Assembly: GCA_018261755.1 (NCBI GenBank)
Contig: JAGTRJ010000034.1
Coordinates: 1 to 33,111 of the forward strand
Direction of reading: 5' to 3'
Source of the DNA: Burkholderiaceae bacterium
Lineage (GTDB): Bacteria; Pseudomonadota; Gammaproteobacteria; Burkholderiales; Burkholderiaceae_D
Length of the DNA stretch: 33,111 nucleotides
The notes under the pieces were generated by a model, which made no database searches, was not told where the DNA came from, and saw nothing but the letters and a program-made list of their open reading frames with translations. Numbering within the stretch: position 1 is the first letter of the stretch; every line of letters starts with the position of its first letter. Of this stretch, positions 16,670-27,743 are shown in pieces. The position numbers and the translations under genes are program-made.

Positions 16670-18835
16670 TTATTTGGCCGACGGTGCGCTGGCCTTTGCG
16701 GGCAGGGCTGCTGGCGCAGATGGCGCAGACGGTGCCGGAACGACGACAACCGTCGGTACCGGTGCCGCAGCATGCGAGCCGCTGGTGGCCGAAACGCCGG
16801 ATGCCGGCAGCAGCGGCACGATCAGCAGTGCCACGATGTTGATGATCTTGATCAGCGGGTTTACCGCCGGGCCGGCGGTGTCCTTGTACGGGTCGCCAAC
16901 GGTGTCGCCGGTAACGGCAGCCTTGTGCGCGTCCGAACCTTTGCCGCCGAAGTGGCCATCCTCAATGTATTTCTTCGCGTTGTCCCACGCGCCACCGCCG
17001 GTGGTCATCGAAATCGCGACGAACAGGCCTGTGACGATCGTGCCCATCAGCAGGCCGCCGAGCGCGGCAGCGCCAAGGATAAGACCAACCAGAATCGGTA
17101 CGATGACCGGCAGCAGCGATGGCAGGATCATTTCCTTGATCGCGGCGGAGGTTAGCATGTCAACCGCCTTGTCGTATTGCGGTTTGGCTGTGCCTTCCAT
17201 GATGCCGGGGATTTCCTTGAACTGGCGACGCACTTCGACCACTACGGCACCTGCTGCGCGACCGACGGCTTCCATCGCCATTGCGCCAAACAGATATGGA
17301 ATCAGGCCGCCAATGATCAGGCCGACGATGACTTTCGGATCGGACAGGTCGAACGCGGTGCTCTGGCCAACGGACTCCAGTGCGTGCGTATAGTCGGCGA
17401 ACAGTACCAGCGCGGCCAGACCGGCGGAACCGATGGCGTAGCCTTTGGTGACAGCCTTGGTGGTATTGCCGACCGCGTCCAGCGGGTCGGTAATGGCGCG
17501 TACCGATTCCGGCATGCCCGACATTTCGGCGATGCCGCCGGCGTTGTCGGTGATCGGGCCATAGGCGTCGAGTGCGACGATGATGCCGGCCATCGACAGC
17601 ATCGACGTGGCGGCGATGGCAACGCCGTACAGGCCAGCCAGCTTGTAGGTGATCAGGATGGCGGCGCAGACGGCCAGAACCGGATAGGCGGTGGATTTCA
17701 TCGATACGCCCAGGCCGGCGATAATGTTGGTGCCGTGACCGGTGGTCGACGCTTCAGCGATATGCTGTACCGGCTTGAATTCGGTGCCGGTGTAATACTC
17801 GGTGATGTATACCATCAGGCCGGTCAGCACGATGCCGACGACAGTCGAGCCGATCATCGGCCACAGCATGCTGGCTGGCATCACCAGATAGGTGACCACG
17901 GCAAAGCCGATCAGCGACAGGATGGCTGCCCACCACAGGCCGGTGTACAGCGCCGACATGATTTTCTTGCCCGGTTTTGCCTTGACCATCGAGCAGCCGA
18001 TGATCGATGCGATGATCGACACTGCGCCCAGCAGCAGCGGATAGACGATGGCTTGTGTGGTGGCATTCGTGATCAGCAGCGCACCCAGCAGCATGGTGGC
18101 GATCAGCGTCACGACATAGGTTTCGAACAGGTCGGCTGCCATGCCGGCGCAGTCGCCAACGTTGTCGCCAACGTTATCGGCAATCACAGCAGGGTTGCGC
18201 GGATCATCTTCCGGAATGCCTGCTTCGACCTTGCCGACCAGATCAGCGCCGACGTCAGCGCCCTTGGTGAAGATGCCGCCACCAAGACGGGCGAAGATCG
18301 AAATCAGCGATGCGCCGAAGGCCAGCCCGATCAACGGCTTGATGATGTCGTGCTGAGACAGCGTAGTGCCGGCAGGCGCCAGCGCGACCAGTGCAACGTA
18401 GAAAATGGCAACGCCCAGGAGGCCGAGGCCGGCCACCAGCATGCCGGTGATTGCGCCGCCTTTGAACGCGACATTTAGCGCTTCGTTCATGCCTTTGGTG
18501 GCGGCCTGCGCCGTGCGCACGTTCGCGCGCACCGACACGTTCATGCCGATGAAGCCGCAGGCGCCGGACAGGACTGCACCGATGATGAAGCCGACCGCGG
18601 TCCAGATGCCCAGGCCTGGGAGGACGGCAATGACGATGGTCAGCACCACGCCGACGATGCCGATGGTGCGATATTGGCGGGAAAGGTAGGCGCCAGCGCC
18701 CTGTTCGATGGCGGTGGCAATGGCCTGCATCCGCTCATTGCCGGCATCCTGCTTCAGGATCCAGCCGCGCGCCCATAGACCGTAGACTACGGCGAGTACG
18801 CCGCAAGCCACGATGAACCACAAACCTGCTGTCAT
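16670..18835 (-). CDS. hppA: Membrane-bound proton-pumping pyrophosphatase (K+-independent type)
   Basis: Hydrolyses PPi and pumps H+ across the inner membrane. 721 residues with about 16 membrane spans. The PPi-site signature is complete near residues 190-225: [19 protein letters not shown], then [19 protein letters not shown]. The subclass is read from [10 protein letters not shown] near 455: Lys where K+-dependent enzymes have Ala (GNTTAA), so K+-independent H+ pumping is predicted. A 40-residue Ala/Pro/Ser/Val-rich tail follows the last helix and is not part of the core. The start has AAGGAG at good spacing. The gene lies 119 bp downstream of adk and ends at a strong terminator. Confidence 0.95.
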   Translation of the reverse strand: MTAGLWFIVACGVLAVVYGLWARGWILKQDAGNERMQAIATAIEQGAGAYLSRQYRTIGIVGVVLTIVIAVLPGLGIWTAVGFIIGAVLSGACGFIGMNVSVRANVRTAQAATKGMNEALNVAFKGGAITGMLVAGLGLLGVAIFYVALVALAPAGTTLSQHDIIKPLIGLAFGASLISIFARLGGGIFTKGADVGADLVGKVEAGIPEDDPRNPAVIADNVGDNVGDCAGMAADLFETYVVTLIATMLLGALLITNATTQAIVYPLLLGAVSIIASIIGCSMVKAKPGKKIMSALYTGLWWAAILSLIGFAVVTYLVMPASMLWPMIGSTVVGIVLTGLMVYITEYYTGTEFKPVQHIAEASTTGHGTNIIAGLGVSMKSTAYPVLAVCAAILITYKLAGLYGVAIAATSMLSMAGIIVALDAYGPITDNAGGIAEMSGMPESVRAITDPLDAVGNTTKAVTKGYAIGSAGLAALVLFADYTHALESVGQSTAFDLSDPKVIVGLIIGGLIPYLFGAMAMEAVGRAAGAVVVEVRRQFKEIPGIMEGTAKPQYDKAVDMLTSAAIKEMILPSLLPVIVPILVGLILGAAALGGLLMGTIVTGLFVAISMTTGGGAWDNAKKYIEDGHFGGKGSDAHKAAVTGDTVGDPYKDTAGPAVNPLIKIINIVALLIVPLLPASGVSATSGSHAAAPVPTVVVVPAPSAPSAPAALPAKASAPSAK

Positions 18836-18954
18836 GTTTACTCCTTATATATCTACGACGTTGATGTTGAAAATAGTTGTACCATTTCCCTTCGATGGGC
18901 AACAGGCGGCTTTGCGCTCGTTGCCGGCGCTTGTTCGCTCACGAAGGTGTTTAA

Positions 18955-20264
<1,310 letters not shown>

Positions 20265-20306
20265 TGGTTTATTCGGATTGCAGGCCGGCGAAACCGGCGG
20301 GGAAGT

Positions 20307-20495
20307 TCAATGGCCGGCCGTTTCCGGTTCCGGGCCCAGTTCGCGCGCCTGCTCGGCCAGCATGATCGGAATGCCGTCGCGTATCGGATAGGCGAGCCTG
20401 TCCGGGCGGCAAATCAATTCCTGTGCCTCCCGGTCATAAGTCAGCGGCCCCTTGCACAGCGGGCACACCAGGACATCAAGCAGCCCTTTGTTCAC
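20307..20495 (-). CDS. Trm112-family zinc-binding protein (YcaR-like)
   Basis: 62 residues. The core [12 protein letters not shown] ... [20 protein letters not shown] is the Trm112/YcaR signature. The first cysteine pair is complete, and the second pair is reduced to one Cys, as is common in bacterial members. Eukaryotic Trm112 activates methyltransferases; the bacterial role is unproven. The GTG start at 20495 is set by GGAG (20503-20506) with a 7-nt gap. It overlaps the 3' end of lpxK by 20 bp, and the lpxK-Trm112-kdsB order is widely conserved. Confidence 0.88.
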   Translation of the reverse strand: MNKGLLDVLVCPLCKGPLTYDREAQELICRPDRLAYPIRDGIPIMLAEQARELGPEPETAGH

Positions 20496-21540
20496 GCAAC
20501 ATCTCCATGATCTGTCTGGCCAGCGCCGCATCAATGCGCGCCGTCACAGGAACGACCCAAAGCCGCCGGATATTCTCGGGCAGCTCGAAAAGCGCACATT
20601 TTACTGCATCTTTTTCGGTTATTAGGACGATATCAGCCTCAATGTTGCTAAATGGACTGGTTTTATAGTCGAAATGATCCGGCAGCGGCAGTTCGGCAAA
20701 GCGCAGGCCGGCGGCCCGCAGCATGGAAAAAAAGCGCGCCGGATTGCCGATGCCGGCCGCAGCCGCCAGCGTTGCCGGCCGATGGGGGGCGCCATGCGAG
20801 ATGGCCGGCAGGTGTGCCAGTGGAACGCGATGCGTGCGTTCCGGCATACGTTCGGCGATGTCTCCAACCAGTTGCATCTGGAAAATTTTGTCTGCCGGCG
20901 GCGGCAATCCGGATGGCGGCAATGCGGCCGCATTCATCACGGTGAAATCGCGCCGGCGCGACGCCGGTTCGCGCAGCGGTCCGGCCGGCAGCATCCAGCC
21001 ATTGCCGTTGCCGCGCTGATCGCACAGCACGATTTCGATCTCGCGCTGCAATGCGTAGTGCTGCAAGCCATCGTCGGAGATGATGACATCGACCGCCGGA
21101 TGCGCGACCAGCAGCGCCAGCCCGGCGGCGGCGCGGTCGCGGCCGACCATTACCGGGCAATGCGCACGCTGGGCGATCAGCAGCGGTTCGTCGCCGACTT
21201 CATCCGGACGGGAAGTGGCGGTCACTTCATGCGGCCGTTCGGCTTTCGCGCCATGCCCGCGCGAAATCACGCCCGGCGTGAAACCGGCTTCGCGCAAGGC
21301 TTCGACCAGCCAGATCACGAACGGCGTTTTGCCGGTGCCGCCAACGAAGATGTTGCCGACCACGATCACCGGCACTGGCAATCGGCTCGAAGCCAGCAGT
21401 CCTGTGCGGTACAGCGTGCGGCGCACGGCGGTGATGGCCCGAAACAGCAGCGACAGCGGCCACAGCAGACAGGCGGCCAGCCCCCGGCGCAGCCACAGGC
21501 GCATCAGAGTCGATTCAAGCTTGGCGGGTTGGTTCGGCAT
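20476..21540 (-). CDS. lpxK: Tetraacyldisaccharide 4'-kinase
   Basis: Phosphorylates the 4' position of the lipid A precursor at the inner membrane, using ATP. 354 residues. One N-terminal hydrophobic anchor ([13 protein letters not shown]), P-loop [18 protein letters not shown] and the catalytic-site motif [11 protein letters not shown] are present, as is the C-terminal [10 protein letters not shown]. The start at MPNQPAK has no clear Shine-Dalgarno sequence; ATG 21504 (MRLWLRRGL) is an alternative. A repeat element of the window-wide family lies just upstream, between lpxK and exbD. Confidence 0.94.
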   Translation of the reverse strand: MPNQPAKLESTLMRLWLRRGLAACLLWPLSLLFRAITAVRRTLYRTGLLASSRLPVPVIVVGNIFVGGTGKTPFVIWLVEALREAGFTPGVISRGHGAKAERPHEVTATSRPDEVGDEPLLIAQRAHCPVMVGRDRAAAGLALLVAHPAVDVIISDDGLQHYALQREIEIVLCDQRGNGNGWMLPAGPLREPASRRRDFTVMNAAALPPSGLPPPADKIFQMQLVGDIAERMPERTHRVPLAHLPAISHGAPHRPATLAAAAGIGNPARFFSMLRAAGLRFAELPLPDHFDYKTSPFSNIEADIVLITEKDAVKCALFELPENIRRLWVVPVTARIDAALARQIMEMLREQRAA

Positions 21541-21574
21541 GCGGTTCTGTGGTACGGATAGGAAAAAGCCGGGG

Positions 21575-21680
21575 TGACTGTCGATTGGCAGCCGGTTGGG
21601 AGCCGAAAAAATACTCCCGCCAGTATTTAAAAACAGCCAGAAAAATTGTGGCCCGGCAGCATGGTTTTGTTACATACCCC
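21575..21680 (+). repeat. Intergenic repeat family, copy 2
   Basis: The core at 21604-21680 reads AAAAATACTCCCGCCAGTAT, then TTAAAAACAGCCAG, AAAAATTG, TGGCCCGGCAGC and TACATACCCC, matching copy 1 block by block. The hairpin AATACT/AGTATT has one internal C-C mismatch. It occupies the 200-bp gap between exbD and lpxK, on the strand opposite those genes. Confidence 0.82.
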
Positions 21681-21740
21681 GCCAAAAACGCAATGTGGCG
21701 GGGTGAGAGCGGTGTGGCGCGCGGGCGAAGCACCTGCCGC

Positions 21741-22166
21741 TTACTTGCTATGACGCGATTGCGTGGCGAACGTCAGCCGTTCCAGCCCGGCCAGCCGCGC
21801 GGCTTCGAGTACATTGATCACGCGCTGGTGCGGCGCATCGCCGTCGGCGGCAATGATGATCACCGGATTGCTGCCAGCGCCGCCAGCGGCCTGGCGCAAG
21901 TCGTTCGCCAGCGCCAGCGGATCCTGATAGCTGACACGGACGTTGTTGATCGCGTACTCGCCGCGCGCGTTGATGGCGACGCTGATTTCCTGCGGCCGTT
22001 CCGGCATTTTCTGCGCATCGGCGGTCGGCAGCGTGATTTGCAGCTCGGTGAACTTGCTGTAGGTGGTCGTGACCATCAGGAAGATCAGGATCACCAGCAG
22101 CACGTCGATGAACGGGATCAGGTTGATTTCGGGGTCTTCGCGGCCCTTGCCGCGGCGGAAATTCAT
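21741..22166 (-). CDS. exbD: ExbD/TolR-family energy-transduction protein
   Basis: 141 residues (MNFRRGKGREDPEINLIPFI). One membrane helix (VLLVILIFLMVTT) is preceded by the conserved IPFIDVLL Asp that carries protons, followed by a periplasmic domain. With ExbB it forms the proton-driven motor that powers TonB or a Tol-like system. A GTG one codon upstream (22167-22169) is an equally possible start after GGGGGA. The gene lies 18 bp downstream of exbB. Confidence 0.92.
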   Translation of the reverse strand: MNFRRGKGREDPEINLIPFIDVLLVILIFLMVTTTYSKFTELQITLPTADAQKMPERPQEISVAINARGEYAINNVRVSYQDPLALANDLRQAAGGAGSNPVIIIAADGDAPHQRVINVLEAARLAGLERLTFATQSRHSK

Positions 22167-22184
22167 CACGGTGATGTCCCCCGT

Positions 22185-22793
22185 TTACGATTTGCGCTTG
22201 CCGTGCACGATATCGACGAACTTCACCGCCTGCTGTTCCATGTCGACGATGAAACTGTCCACCAGCGCGCGGAAGTGGCGGTAGAACACCAGTGCCGGCA
22301 TTGCAATCAGCAGGCCGAAGCCGGTGTTGTACAGCGCGACCGAAATGCCGTGCGCCAGTTGCGCCGGATTGGTGCCGGCGGCGTTTTGCGCGCCGAAAAT
22401 TTCAATCATGCCGACCACCGTGCCAAACAGCCCCATCAGCGGCGCCAGCGTGGCAATGGTGCCGATGGTGGTCAAAAAGCGTTCGAGCTGGTGCGCGACG
22501 CCGCGGCCGGCTTCCTCGATCGATTCCTTCATCACTTCGCGTGGCGCATCGGCGTTGCGCAGCCCGGCCGCCAGCACGCAGCCGAGCGGAGAATTCTGCG
22601 CCAGATTGTCGAGCACTTCGTCGGTGATCTGGTCGTTGCGATGCACGGCAATGACTTCGTCGAGCAGCGTTTTCGGCAGGATGCGATCACGCCGCAGATA
22701 AACGATGCGCTCGATGATCAGCGCCAGCGCGATGACGGAGGCGATCAGCAGGAACCAGATGGGCCAGCCTGCGGCTTGAATGATGGAAAACAA
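22185..22793 (-). CDS. exbB: ExbB/TolQ-family proton channel protein
   Basis: 202 residues with three membrane spans (about 9-29, 108-130 and 150-172) and the conserved LAPLMGLFGTVVGMIEIF segment of MotA/TolQ/ExbB channels. It makes the stator pore with ExbD. The start codon is TTG at 22793, fixed by GGGAG (22800-22804) with a 6-nt gap. It lies 63 bp downstream of argH and is followed by exbD. No tonB or tolA is visible nearby. Confidence 0.92.
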   Translation of the reverse strand: MFSIIQAAGWPIWFLLIASVIALALIIERIVYLRRDRILPKTLLDEVIAVHRNDQITDEVLDNLAQNSPLGCVLAAGLRNADAPREVMKESIEEAGRGVAHQLERFLTTIGTIATLAPLMGLFGTVVGMIEIFGAQNAAGTNPAQLAHGISVALYNTGFGLLIAMPALVFYRHFRALVDSFIVDMEQQAVKFVDIVHGKRKS

Positions 22794-22856
22794 AGCAAAC
22801 TCCCTCGATCAAAAGCAAATTGAAAAATGGTTTCTTCTTGCGCCCCGGTCTGTATC

Positions 22857-24269
22857 TCAGCTTGCGCCGAGTTGCGCCCGGATGCGCGCAATCGACGCCT
22901 TCACCTGTTCCGGCGCGGTGCCGCCGGCGTGCGCGCGCGCGGCGACCGAGCCTTCGAGCGTCAGCACGGCGGCCACATCGGCTTCGATCAGCGGCGAGAA
23001 TTCGCGCAGTTCGGCCAGCGTCAGATCGGTCAGATCGCAGCCGCGCTCGGCGCAGATGCGCACCGCGCGCGCAACCACGCCGTGCGAATCGCGGAACGCC
23101 AGCCCCTTTTTCACCAGATAGTCGGCCAGGTCGGTCGCGGTCGCGTAGCCTTGCAGCGCGGCGGCGCGCATCGCTTCCGGCTTGACAGTGATGCCGGTGG
23201 CCATGTCGGCGAAGATGCGCAGCGTGTCGGTCACGGTGTCGATCGCGTCAAACAGCGGCTCCTTGTCTTCCTGATTGTCCTTGTTGTACGCCAGCGGCTG
23301 GCCCTTCATCAGCGTCAGGAGCGAAATCAGGTCGCCGTTCACGCGGCCGGTCTTGCCACGCGCCAGTTCCGGCACGTCCGGATTCTTCTTTTGCGGCATG
23401 ATCGACGAGCCGGTGCAGAAACGGTCGGCGATGTCGATGAAGCCGACCTTCGGGCTCATCCACAGGATCAGTTCTTCCGACAGGCGCGAAATGTGCGTCA
23501 TCGTTAGCGCGGCGGCGGCGCAGAATTCAATCGCGAAATCGCGGTCGGACACCGCATCCAGCGAGTTGTGGCAGATGTCGTCGAAGCCTAGCGTTTTCGC
23601 CACCCGCATCCGGTCGATCGGGAAGGTGGTGCCGGCCAGCGCGGCCGCGCCCAGCGGCAGGCGGTTGACGCGCTTCCTGCAATCGGCCATCCGTTCCGCG
23701 TCGCGGCCGAACATTTCGACGTACGCCAGCAAATGATGGCCGAAGGTCACCGGCTGCGCCACTTGCAGATGGGTGAAGCCGGGCAGGATGGTGGCAGCGT
23801 GCGGTTCGGCCAAGTTCACCAGCGCCAGCCGCAATTCCTTCAGCAGGTCGGTGATGTCGTCGATTGCGCTACGCAGGTACAGCCGCACGTCGGTTGCGAC
23901 CTGATCGTTGCGCGAACGGCCGGTGTGCAGCCGGCGGCCGGCATCGCCGACGATTTCGATCAGCCGGCTTTCGATGTTCATGTGCACGTCTTCGCGGTCG
24001 AGCGACCAGACGAGCTGTCCTGTTGCAATCTCCTCACGGATTTGCGCCATGCCGCGCCGGATGTCGGCATAATCCTGTTCAGTGATGATGCGTTGCGCGC
24101 ACAGCATGTCGGCGTGGGCGAGCGAACCGTCGATGTCGCACTGCGCCAGCCGCTGGTCGAACGTGATCGAGGCGGTATAACGTTTGACCAGCTGCGATAC
24201 CGGTTCGGAAAAGCGTTCCGACCAGGTGCCGCCGCCGTTGCCATCGTTGCTGGATGATGATGCTGTCAT
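22857..24269 (-). CDS. argH: Argininosuccinate lyase
   Basis: Last step of arginine synthesis: argininosuccinate to arginine + fumarate. 470 residues from MTASSSS; a longer in-frame extension has no family support. Diagnostic motifs are [31 protein letters not shown] and the flexible catalytic loop [12 protein letters not shown] near residue 286. The family's catalytic Ser is in that loop. The gene is divergent from the algZ-like gene, as in many beta- and gamma-proteobacteria where argH neighbours algZ-algR. Confidence 0.96.
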   Translation of the reverse strand: MTASSSSNDGNGGGTWSERFSEPVSQLVKRYTASITFDQRLAQCDIDGSLAHADMLCAQRIITEQDYADIRRGMAQIREEIATGQLVWSLDREDVHMNIESRLIEIVGDAGRRLHTGRSRNDQVATDVRLYLRSAIDDITDLLKELRLALVNLAEPHAATILPGFTHLQVAQPVTFGHHLLAYVEMFGRDAERMADCRKRVNRLPLGAAALAGTTFPIDRMRVAKTLGFDDICHNSLDAVSDRDFAIEFCAAAALTMTHISRLSEELILWMSPKVGFIDIADRFCTGSSIMPQKKNPDVPELARGKTGRVNGDLISLLTLMKGQPLAYNKDNQEDKEPLFDAIDTVTDTLRIFADMATGITVKPEAMRAAALQGYATATDLADYLVKKGLAFRDSHGVVARAVRICAERGCDLTDLTLAELREFSPLIEADVAAVLTLEGSVAARAHAGGTAPEQVKASIARIRAQLGAS

Positions 24270-24356
24270 AATTGTCAGATTCCGGATAATTTGAGGATTA
24301 TAGAACAAGCCGGCAGTCAGGGAACCCACTTTCCGGGCCTGCCGACGGGAGAATCG

Positions 24357-25445
24357 ATGCCGCCCGATGTTGCGCCCAATGTTGCGCCAGAGTTGCCGCC
24401 GCCAGAAACCGTGATGCCGGATTATTGCAATACCGGCGTGATTTTTCGCGCGCTGCTGGCGGTGAATGCCGCATTGCTAGCGGCTTGTCTGGTGCGTACC
24501 AGCGGCTGGCTGGCCGGCGCGCTGGTGTTTGCCGAGGCATCGGTGCCGGTCGAGCTAATTTGCCTGCTGTCGCTGTTCACGTTATGCGCGTTGCGGCGCG
24601 GGCTGCTGCAGACTGGCGCGATGCGCGCGCTGTCGCCGTGGGCGCAGCGGATGCTGTGTGCGCTGCTGCCGGCCGGCATGGCAGGGCTGGTGGTGCGGCT
24701 GCTGATTGCGTTTGATTGGTTTTACGGCAGTTTCGGCTTTGTTGCGCCAGCGGAAGGGATGCTGATTGCCGGTCTGGCGGGCTATGCGCTGCAGCACTAT
24801 TTCGAATTGCGCGCGCGCGCCTTTTCGCCCGCGCTGGCTGAGGCAAAATTGCAGGCGCTGCAGGCGCGCATCCGGCCGCATTTCCTGTTCAACAGCTTAA
24901 ATGCTGTGCTGTCATTGATTCGCAGCGAACCGCGACGGGCCGAAGCGGCATTGGAAGACATGGCCGACCTGTTCCGCGTGGCGATGCGCGATGCGCGTGC
25001 GCTGACTTCGCTCGAAGATGAAATCCACCTGTGCCGGCAATACCTGTCGCTGGAACAGATCCGGTTGGGCGAACGGCTGCGGGTTGAATGGGACTTGTCC
25101 GGCATCGGCGATGACGATATGCGCCGCGCGCAGATTGCGTCGCTGTTGCTGCAGCCGTTGCTGGAAAACGCCGTGCATTACGGTGTCGAACCGCTGGCCG
25201 AACCGGCGCCGGTGGTGGTGCGCATCGCCAAAACGATGGACCGGATCGAAATTGCCGTCGCCAATTCGCTGGCCGACACTCCTGCGCCCAATCTTTCTTC
25301 TGCTACCGGCAACCAGATGGCGCTGGGCAACATCCGTGCGCGGCTGGCGCTGCTGTATGACGTCGAGGCGCAGCTCGATTACGGTGCGAACGATGGCCGG
25401 TTCGAGGTGCGGCTGAGTTATCCGTTCACGCGGGGGGCGGCATGA
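24357..25445 (+). CDS. algZ: Sensor histidine kinase of the LytS/AlgZ (FimS) family
   Basis: 362 residues. After a Pro-rich start there are about four membrane helices (26-150, no periplasmic domain), then a His_kinase domain with the phospho-accepting His175 in [17 protein letters not shown], the N box [13 protein letters not shown] and a C-terminal [11 protein letters not shown]. It phosphorylates the response regulator encoded next, whose ATG overlaps this stop (ATGA). ATG 24357 was chosen for GGGAG at 5-nt spacing over a TTG at 24291. Next to argH this matches the Pseudomonas algZ-algR locus, but the signal and targets here are unknown. Confidence 0.87.
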   Translation: MPPDVAPNVAPELPPPETVMPDYCNTGVIFRALLAVNAALLAACLVRTSGWLAGALVFAEASVPVELICLLSLFTLCALRRGLLQTGAMRALSPWAQRMLCALLPAGMAGLVVRLLIAFDWFYGSFGFVAPAEGMLIAGLAGYALQHYFELRARAFSPALAEAKLQALQARIRPHFLFNSLNAVLSLIRSEPRRAEAALEDMADLFRVAMRDARALTSLEDEIHLCRQYLSLEQIRLGERLRVEWDLSGIGDDDMRRAQIASLLLQPLLENAVHYGVEPLAEPAPVVVRIAKTMDRIEIAVANSLADTPAPNLSSATGNQMALGNIRARLALLYDVEAQLDYGANDGRFEVRLSYPFTRGAA

Positions 25446-26194
25446 TGCGGCTGTTCATTGTCGATGACGAAGCGCCGGCGCGCGAGCGACTGAAAACGCT
25501 GTTGGCCGACATCGCCGCCGACTGCCCGAACCAGGTGGTGGGCGAGGCGGACAATGCGCAGCAGGCGCTGGGCGCGATCGTGGCCGCCAATCCGGACGTG
25601 GTGCTGCTCGATGTGCAGATGCCGGGCGCCAGCGGTGTGCATCTGGCCGCCGATCTGGCGCGCCTGCCGGATGCGCCGGCGGTGGTGTTCGTGACCGCGT
25701 TCGAGCAATACGCGTTGTCCGCGTTCGACGTGCAGGCAGCCGATTATCTGCTCAAGCCGGTGCGCGCCAGCCGGCTGGCCGAGGCGCTGATGCGGGTAGG
25801 GCGGTCGCGCGTCAGGATGGCCGCCGCGCCAGCCACGGTCGCGGCCGCGCATGTGCCTGTGATGGAGCGCGGTCGGCTGCTGAAAGTGCCGCTGGACGAC
25901 GTGATTTATCTGAAGGCGGAAATGAAATACCTGACGCTGCACACGAAAGAGCGCGATTATCTGGTTGAAGGCTCGCTGGCTTCGTTCGAGGAAAACTGGC
26001 CGGCGGTGTTCGTGCGCGTGCACCGCAACGCGCTGGTGGCGAAGCAGGCGATCATCGGCGTTGCGCGCGGCCAGGCGTCATCGGATGACGATGGCAAGGG
26101 GCTGGAGGCGTGGGAAGTGATTCTGAAAGACAGCAGCGAACGGCTGCCGGTATCGCGTCGCCAGTGGCCGCAGGTGAAGGCGCTTTTGCGATAA
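25442..26194 (+). CDS. algR: LytTR-type response regulator (AlgR-like)
   Basis: 250 residues. The receiver domain has DDE (8-10), the phospho-acceptor D57 in VVLLDVQMPG, the switch Thr in VTAFEQ and K105 in LLKPV. A LytTR DNA-binding domain follows from about 135 (LLKVPLDDVIYLKAEMKYLTL ... VRVHRNALV). It overlaps the kinase gene by 4 bp, so the two are co-translated. hemC, the usual next gene in algZ-algR-hemC loci, is absent; a repeat element and chrA follow instead. Confidence 0.9.
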   Translation: MMRLFIVDDEAPARERLKTLLADIAADCPNQVVGEADNAQQALGAIVAANPDVVLLDVQMPGASGVHLAADLARLPDAPAVVFVTAFEQYALSAFDVQAADYLLKPVRASRLAEALMRVGRSRVRMAAAPATVAAAHVPVMERGRLLKVPLDDVIYLKAEMKYLTLHTKERDYLVEGSLASFEENWPAVFVRVHRNALVAKQAIIGVARGQASSDDDGKGLEAWEVILKDSSERLPVSRRQWPQVKALLR

Positions 26195-26199
26195 TTTTC

Positions 26200-26274
26200 G
26201 GGGTATATGGCAAAAACATATTGCTGGGCCGGGTATTTGCTGGCGATTTAAAAATACTGCCGCCAGTATTTTGG
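26200..26274 (-). repeat. Intergenic repeat family, copy 3 (core form)
   Basis: Read on the minus strand: a perfect hairpin AATACTG-GCGG-CAGTATT (26253-26270), TTTAAATCGCCAGCAAAT, CCGGCCCAGCA, ATGTTTTTGCC and ATATACCCCG. It starts 6 bp after the algR stop, in the convergent gap with chrA, and lacks the GTCAG module seen in copies 1 and 4. Confidence 0.85.
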
Positions 26275-26315
26275 TGGTTTTTGCGCCAGCCGGGTTTTAG
26301 GCGCGGTTGTGGTGT

Positions 26316-27515
26316 CTACCCGGCATACCAGCTCAGCCAGCCGATGAGCGCGCCGCCGGCTATCAGCCAGGTCGAATTCACGCTGTAACGCATCAGCAGT
26401 ACCAGCGCCGCCAGCGCCAGCGCGCCAGTCAGCGGATCAACCAGCGCCGCCATGCCCAGTTGCCACGCAACTGCCGCCATCAGTCCGAGCGAGGCAGCAT
26501 TCAAGCCATCGAGCAGGCTGCCAAACCAGGGCGACTGGCGTAATTTCGGGATGAACGGGCTGGAGACCGCGACGAATATGAATGACGGCAGGAAAATGCC
26601 GAGCGTGGCCAGCAGCGCGCCGCTGGTACCGCCCATCAGATAGCCGATGAAGGTGGCGGTGGTGAACACCGGCCCTGGCGTGAACTGCCCGACCGCGACC
26701 GCGTCGATCAGTTGTCGGTCGGTCAGCCAGCCAAGTCGCATGACGAAATCGCTGTGCAAAAAGGCTAGCAGCACATAGCCACTGCCATACAGCACTGAGC
26801 CGATTTTCAGGAACGCCAGAAACAGGCCGGTCAGGCTGAAAGGTGTGGCGTTTGTATGAGCCTCAATGCCGGGTGCGGCCAATGGCAGTGCGGCCAGCGC
26901 GTGCAAGTTCCGGTGCACCAGTTCGCGCAGGCGGTGGCGGTTTTCAACCAGCATCGTCAGAATGCCGGCGGAAAACAGCAGCGCGATTTCATTCAAGCCA
27001 AACGCATAGCCGAGCAGCGTGCCGGCTCCCGCTGCCAGTGTCAGCGGCCGATTGACCGCCTTGCGCCCCAGCACCCATAGCGCCTGCGCCACGATGGCGA
27101 TGATGACAGGTTTGATGCCATACAGCAGCCATTGCGCTTCGGGGGCATTGCCATATTCGGCATATGCCCAGGCCAGCGCCAGCACGATTAGCATTGCCGG
27201 CACGATAAAGCACAGCCCGCCGACGACGAGACCAGGCCAGCCAGCGCGCAGGTAGCCGAGGTGAATCGCCATTTCAGTCGAATTCGGGCCTGGGATCAGG
27301 TTGGTTGCGCCGACCAGATCGAGAAACGCCTGATCGTCGAGCCACTGGCGGCGTTTGACCGTTTCATCGTGCATCAGCGCGATATGTGCTGCCGGGCCGC
27401 CGAACGCGGTCACGCCCAGCCGCAGGAACAGGCGGGCGACTTCAGCCAGCGGTGAGCGCGGGTTGTCGCGAGCCGGGGTGTCGGCGGATGGTTCGGTGTG
27501 CTCGGCGTCCGGCAT
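26316..27515 (-). CDS. chrA: Chromate transporter, two-domain CHR family
   Basis: 399 residues from MPDAEHTEP; the ORF opens further upstream inside the repeat element, which is unlikely to be coding. Two homologous CHR halves are visible: RLFLRLGVTAFGGPAAHIAL ... NLIPGPNSTEMAIHLGY in the first, and FLKIGSVLYGSGYVLLAFL ... GQFTPGPVFTTATFIGY in the second. There are about ten or more membrane helices in total. The full-length form exports chromate (CrO4 2-) and gives resistance in characterised members; the physiological substrate here may be another oxyanion. No chrB regulator is visible. It lies between two repeat copies. Confidence 0.92.
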   Translation of the reverse strand: MPDAEHTEPSADTPARDNPRSPLAEVARLFLRLGVTAFGGPAAHIALMHDETVKRRQWLDDQAFLDLVGATNLIPGPNSTEMAIHLGYLRAGWPGLVVGGLCFIVPAMLIVLALAWAYAEYGNAPEAQWLLYGIKPVIIAIVAQALWVLGRKAVNRPLTLAAGAGTLLGYAFGLNEIALLFSAGILTMLVENRHRLRELVHRNLHALAALPLAAPGIEAHTNATPFSLTGLFLAFLKIGSVLYGSGYVLLAFLHSDFVMRLGWLTDRQLIDAVAVGQFTPGPVFTTATFIGYLMGGTSGALLATLGIFLPSFIFVAVSSPFIPKLRQSPWFGSLLDGLNAASLGLMAAVAWQLGMAALVDPLTGALALAALVLLMRYSVNSTWLIAGGALIGWLSWYAG

Positions 27516-27620
27516 GGTCGCAGGCGTTTCGGTCGGTAACAGGTGCGAATATACGCGATATCGCACCGCCGTGTAGGTACCACCGCGCCGTGGTAGCACG
27601 GGATTGAGGCGATATGTGCT

Positions 27621-27743
27621 GGGGTATATGCCAAAAAAATGGTGCTGGGCCACGTATTTACTGGCTCTTTTTAGATACTGCGCCCAGTATATTTTTCGGG
27701 CTTACTGACCGAAAGGTTGTTTTTGGTCAGTTATTTTCGGTCA
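27621..27743 (-). repeat. Intergenic repeat family, copy 4 (long form)
   Basis: Read on the minus strand: CTGACCGAAA ... TTTCGGTCAGTAAGCCC (a 10-bp inverted repeat with a ~20-nt loop, beginning in the rquA stop codon), a perfect hairpin ATACTG-GGCG-CAGTAT (27675-27690), AAAAGAGCCAGTAAAT, GTGGCCCAGC and GGCATATACCCC. It is closest to copy 1. It probably also acts as the rquA transcription terminator. Confidence 0.85.

Noticed and set aside
17177-18478. 433-codon open frame on the plus strand across hppA
   Set aside because: Antisense shadow of the H+-pyrophosphatase; the Asp/Gly/His/Gln-rich composition mirrors hppA codons and no start signal is present.
21549-22823. 424-codon open frame on the plus strand across exbD and exbB
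   Set aside because: It runs through repeat copy 2 and antisense to two identified genes, with no homology pattern or Shine-Dalgarno sequence.
27516-27653. N-terminal extension of ChrA to 27653
   Set aside because: The extra residues are encoded by the repeat element and adjoining intergenic DNA and have no resemblance to CHR proteins; the MPDAEHTEP start fits the family.
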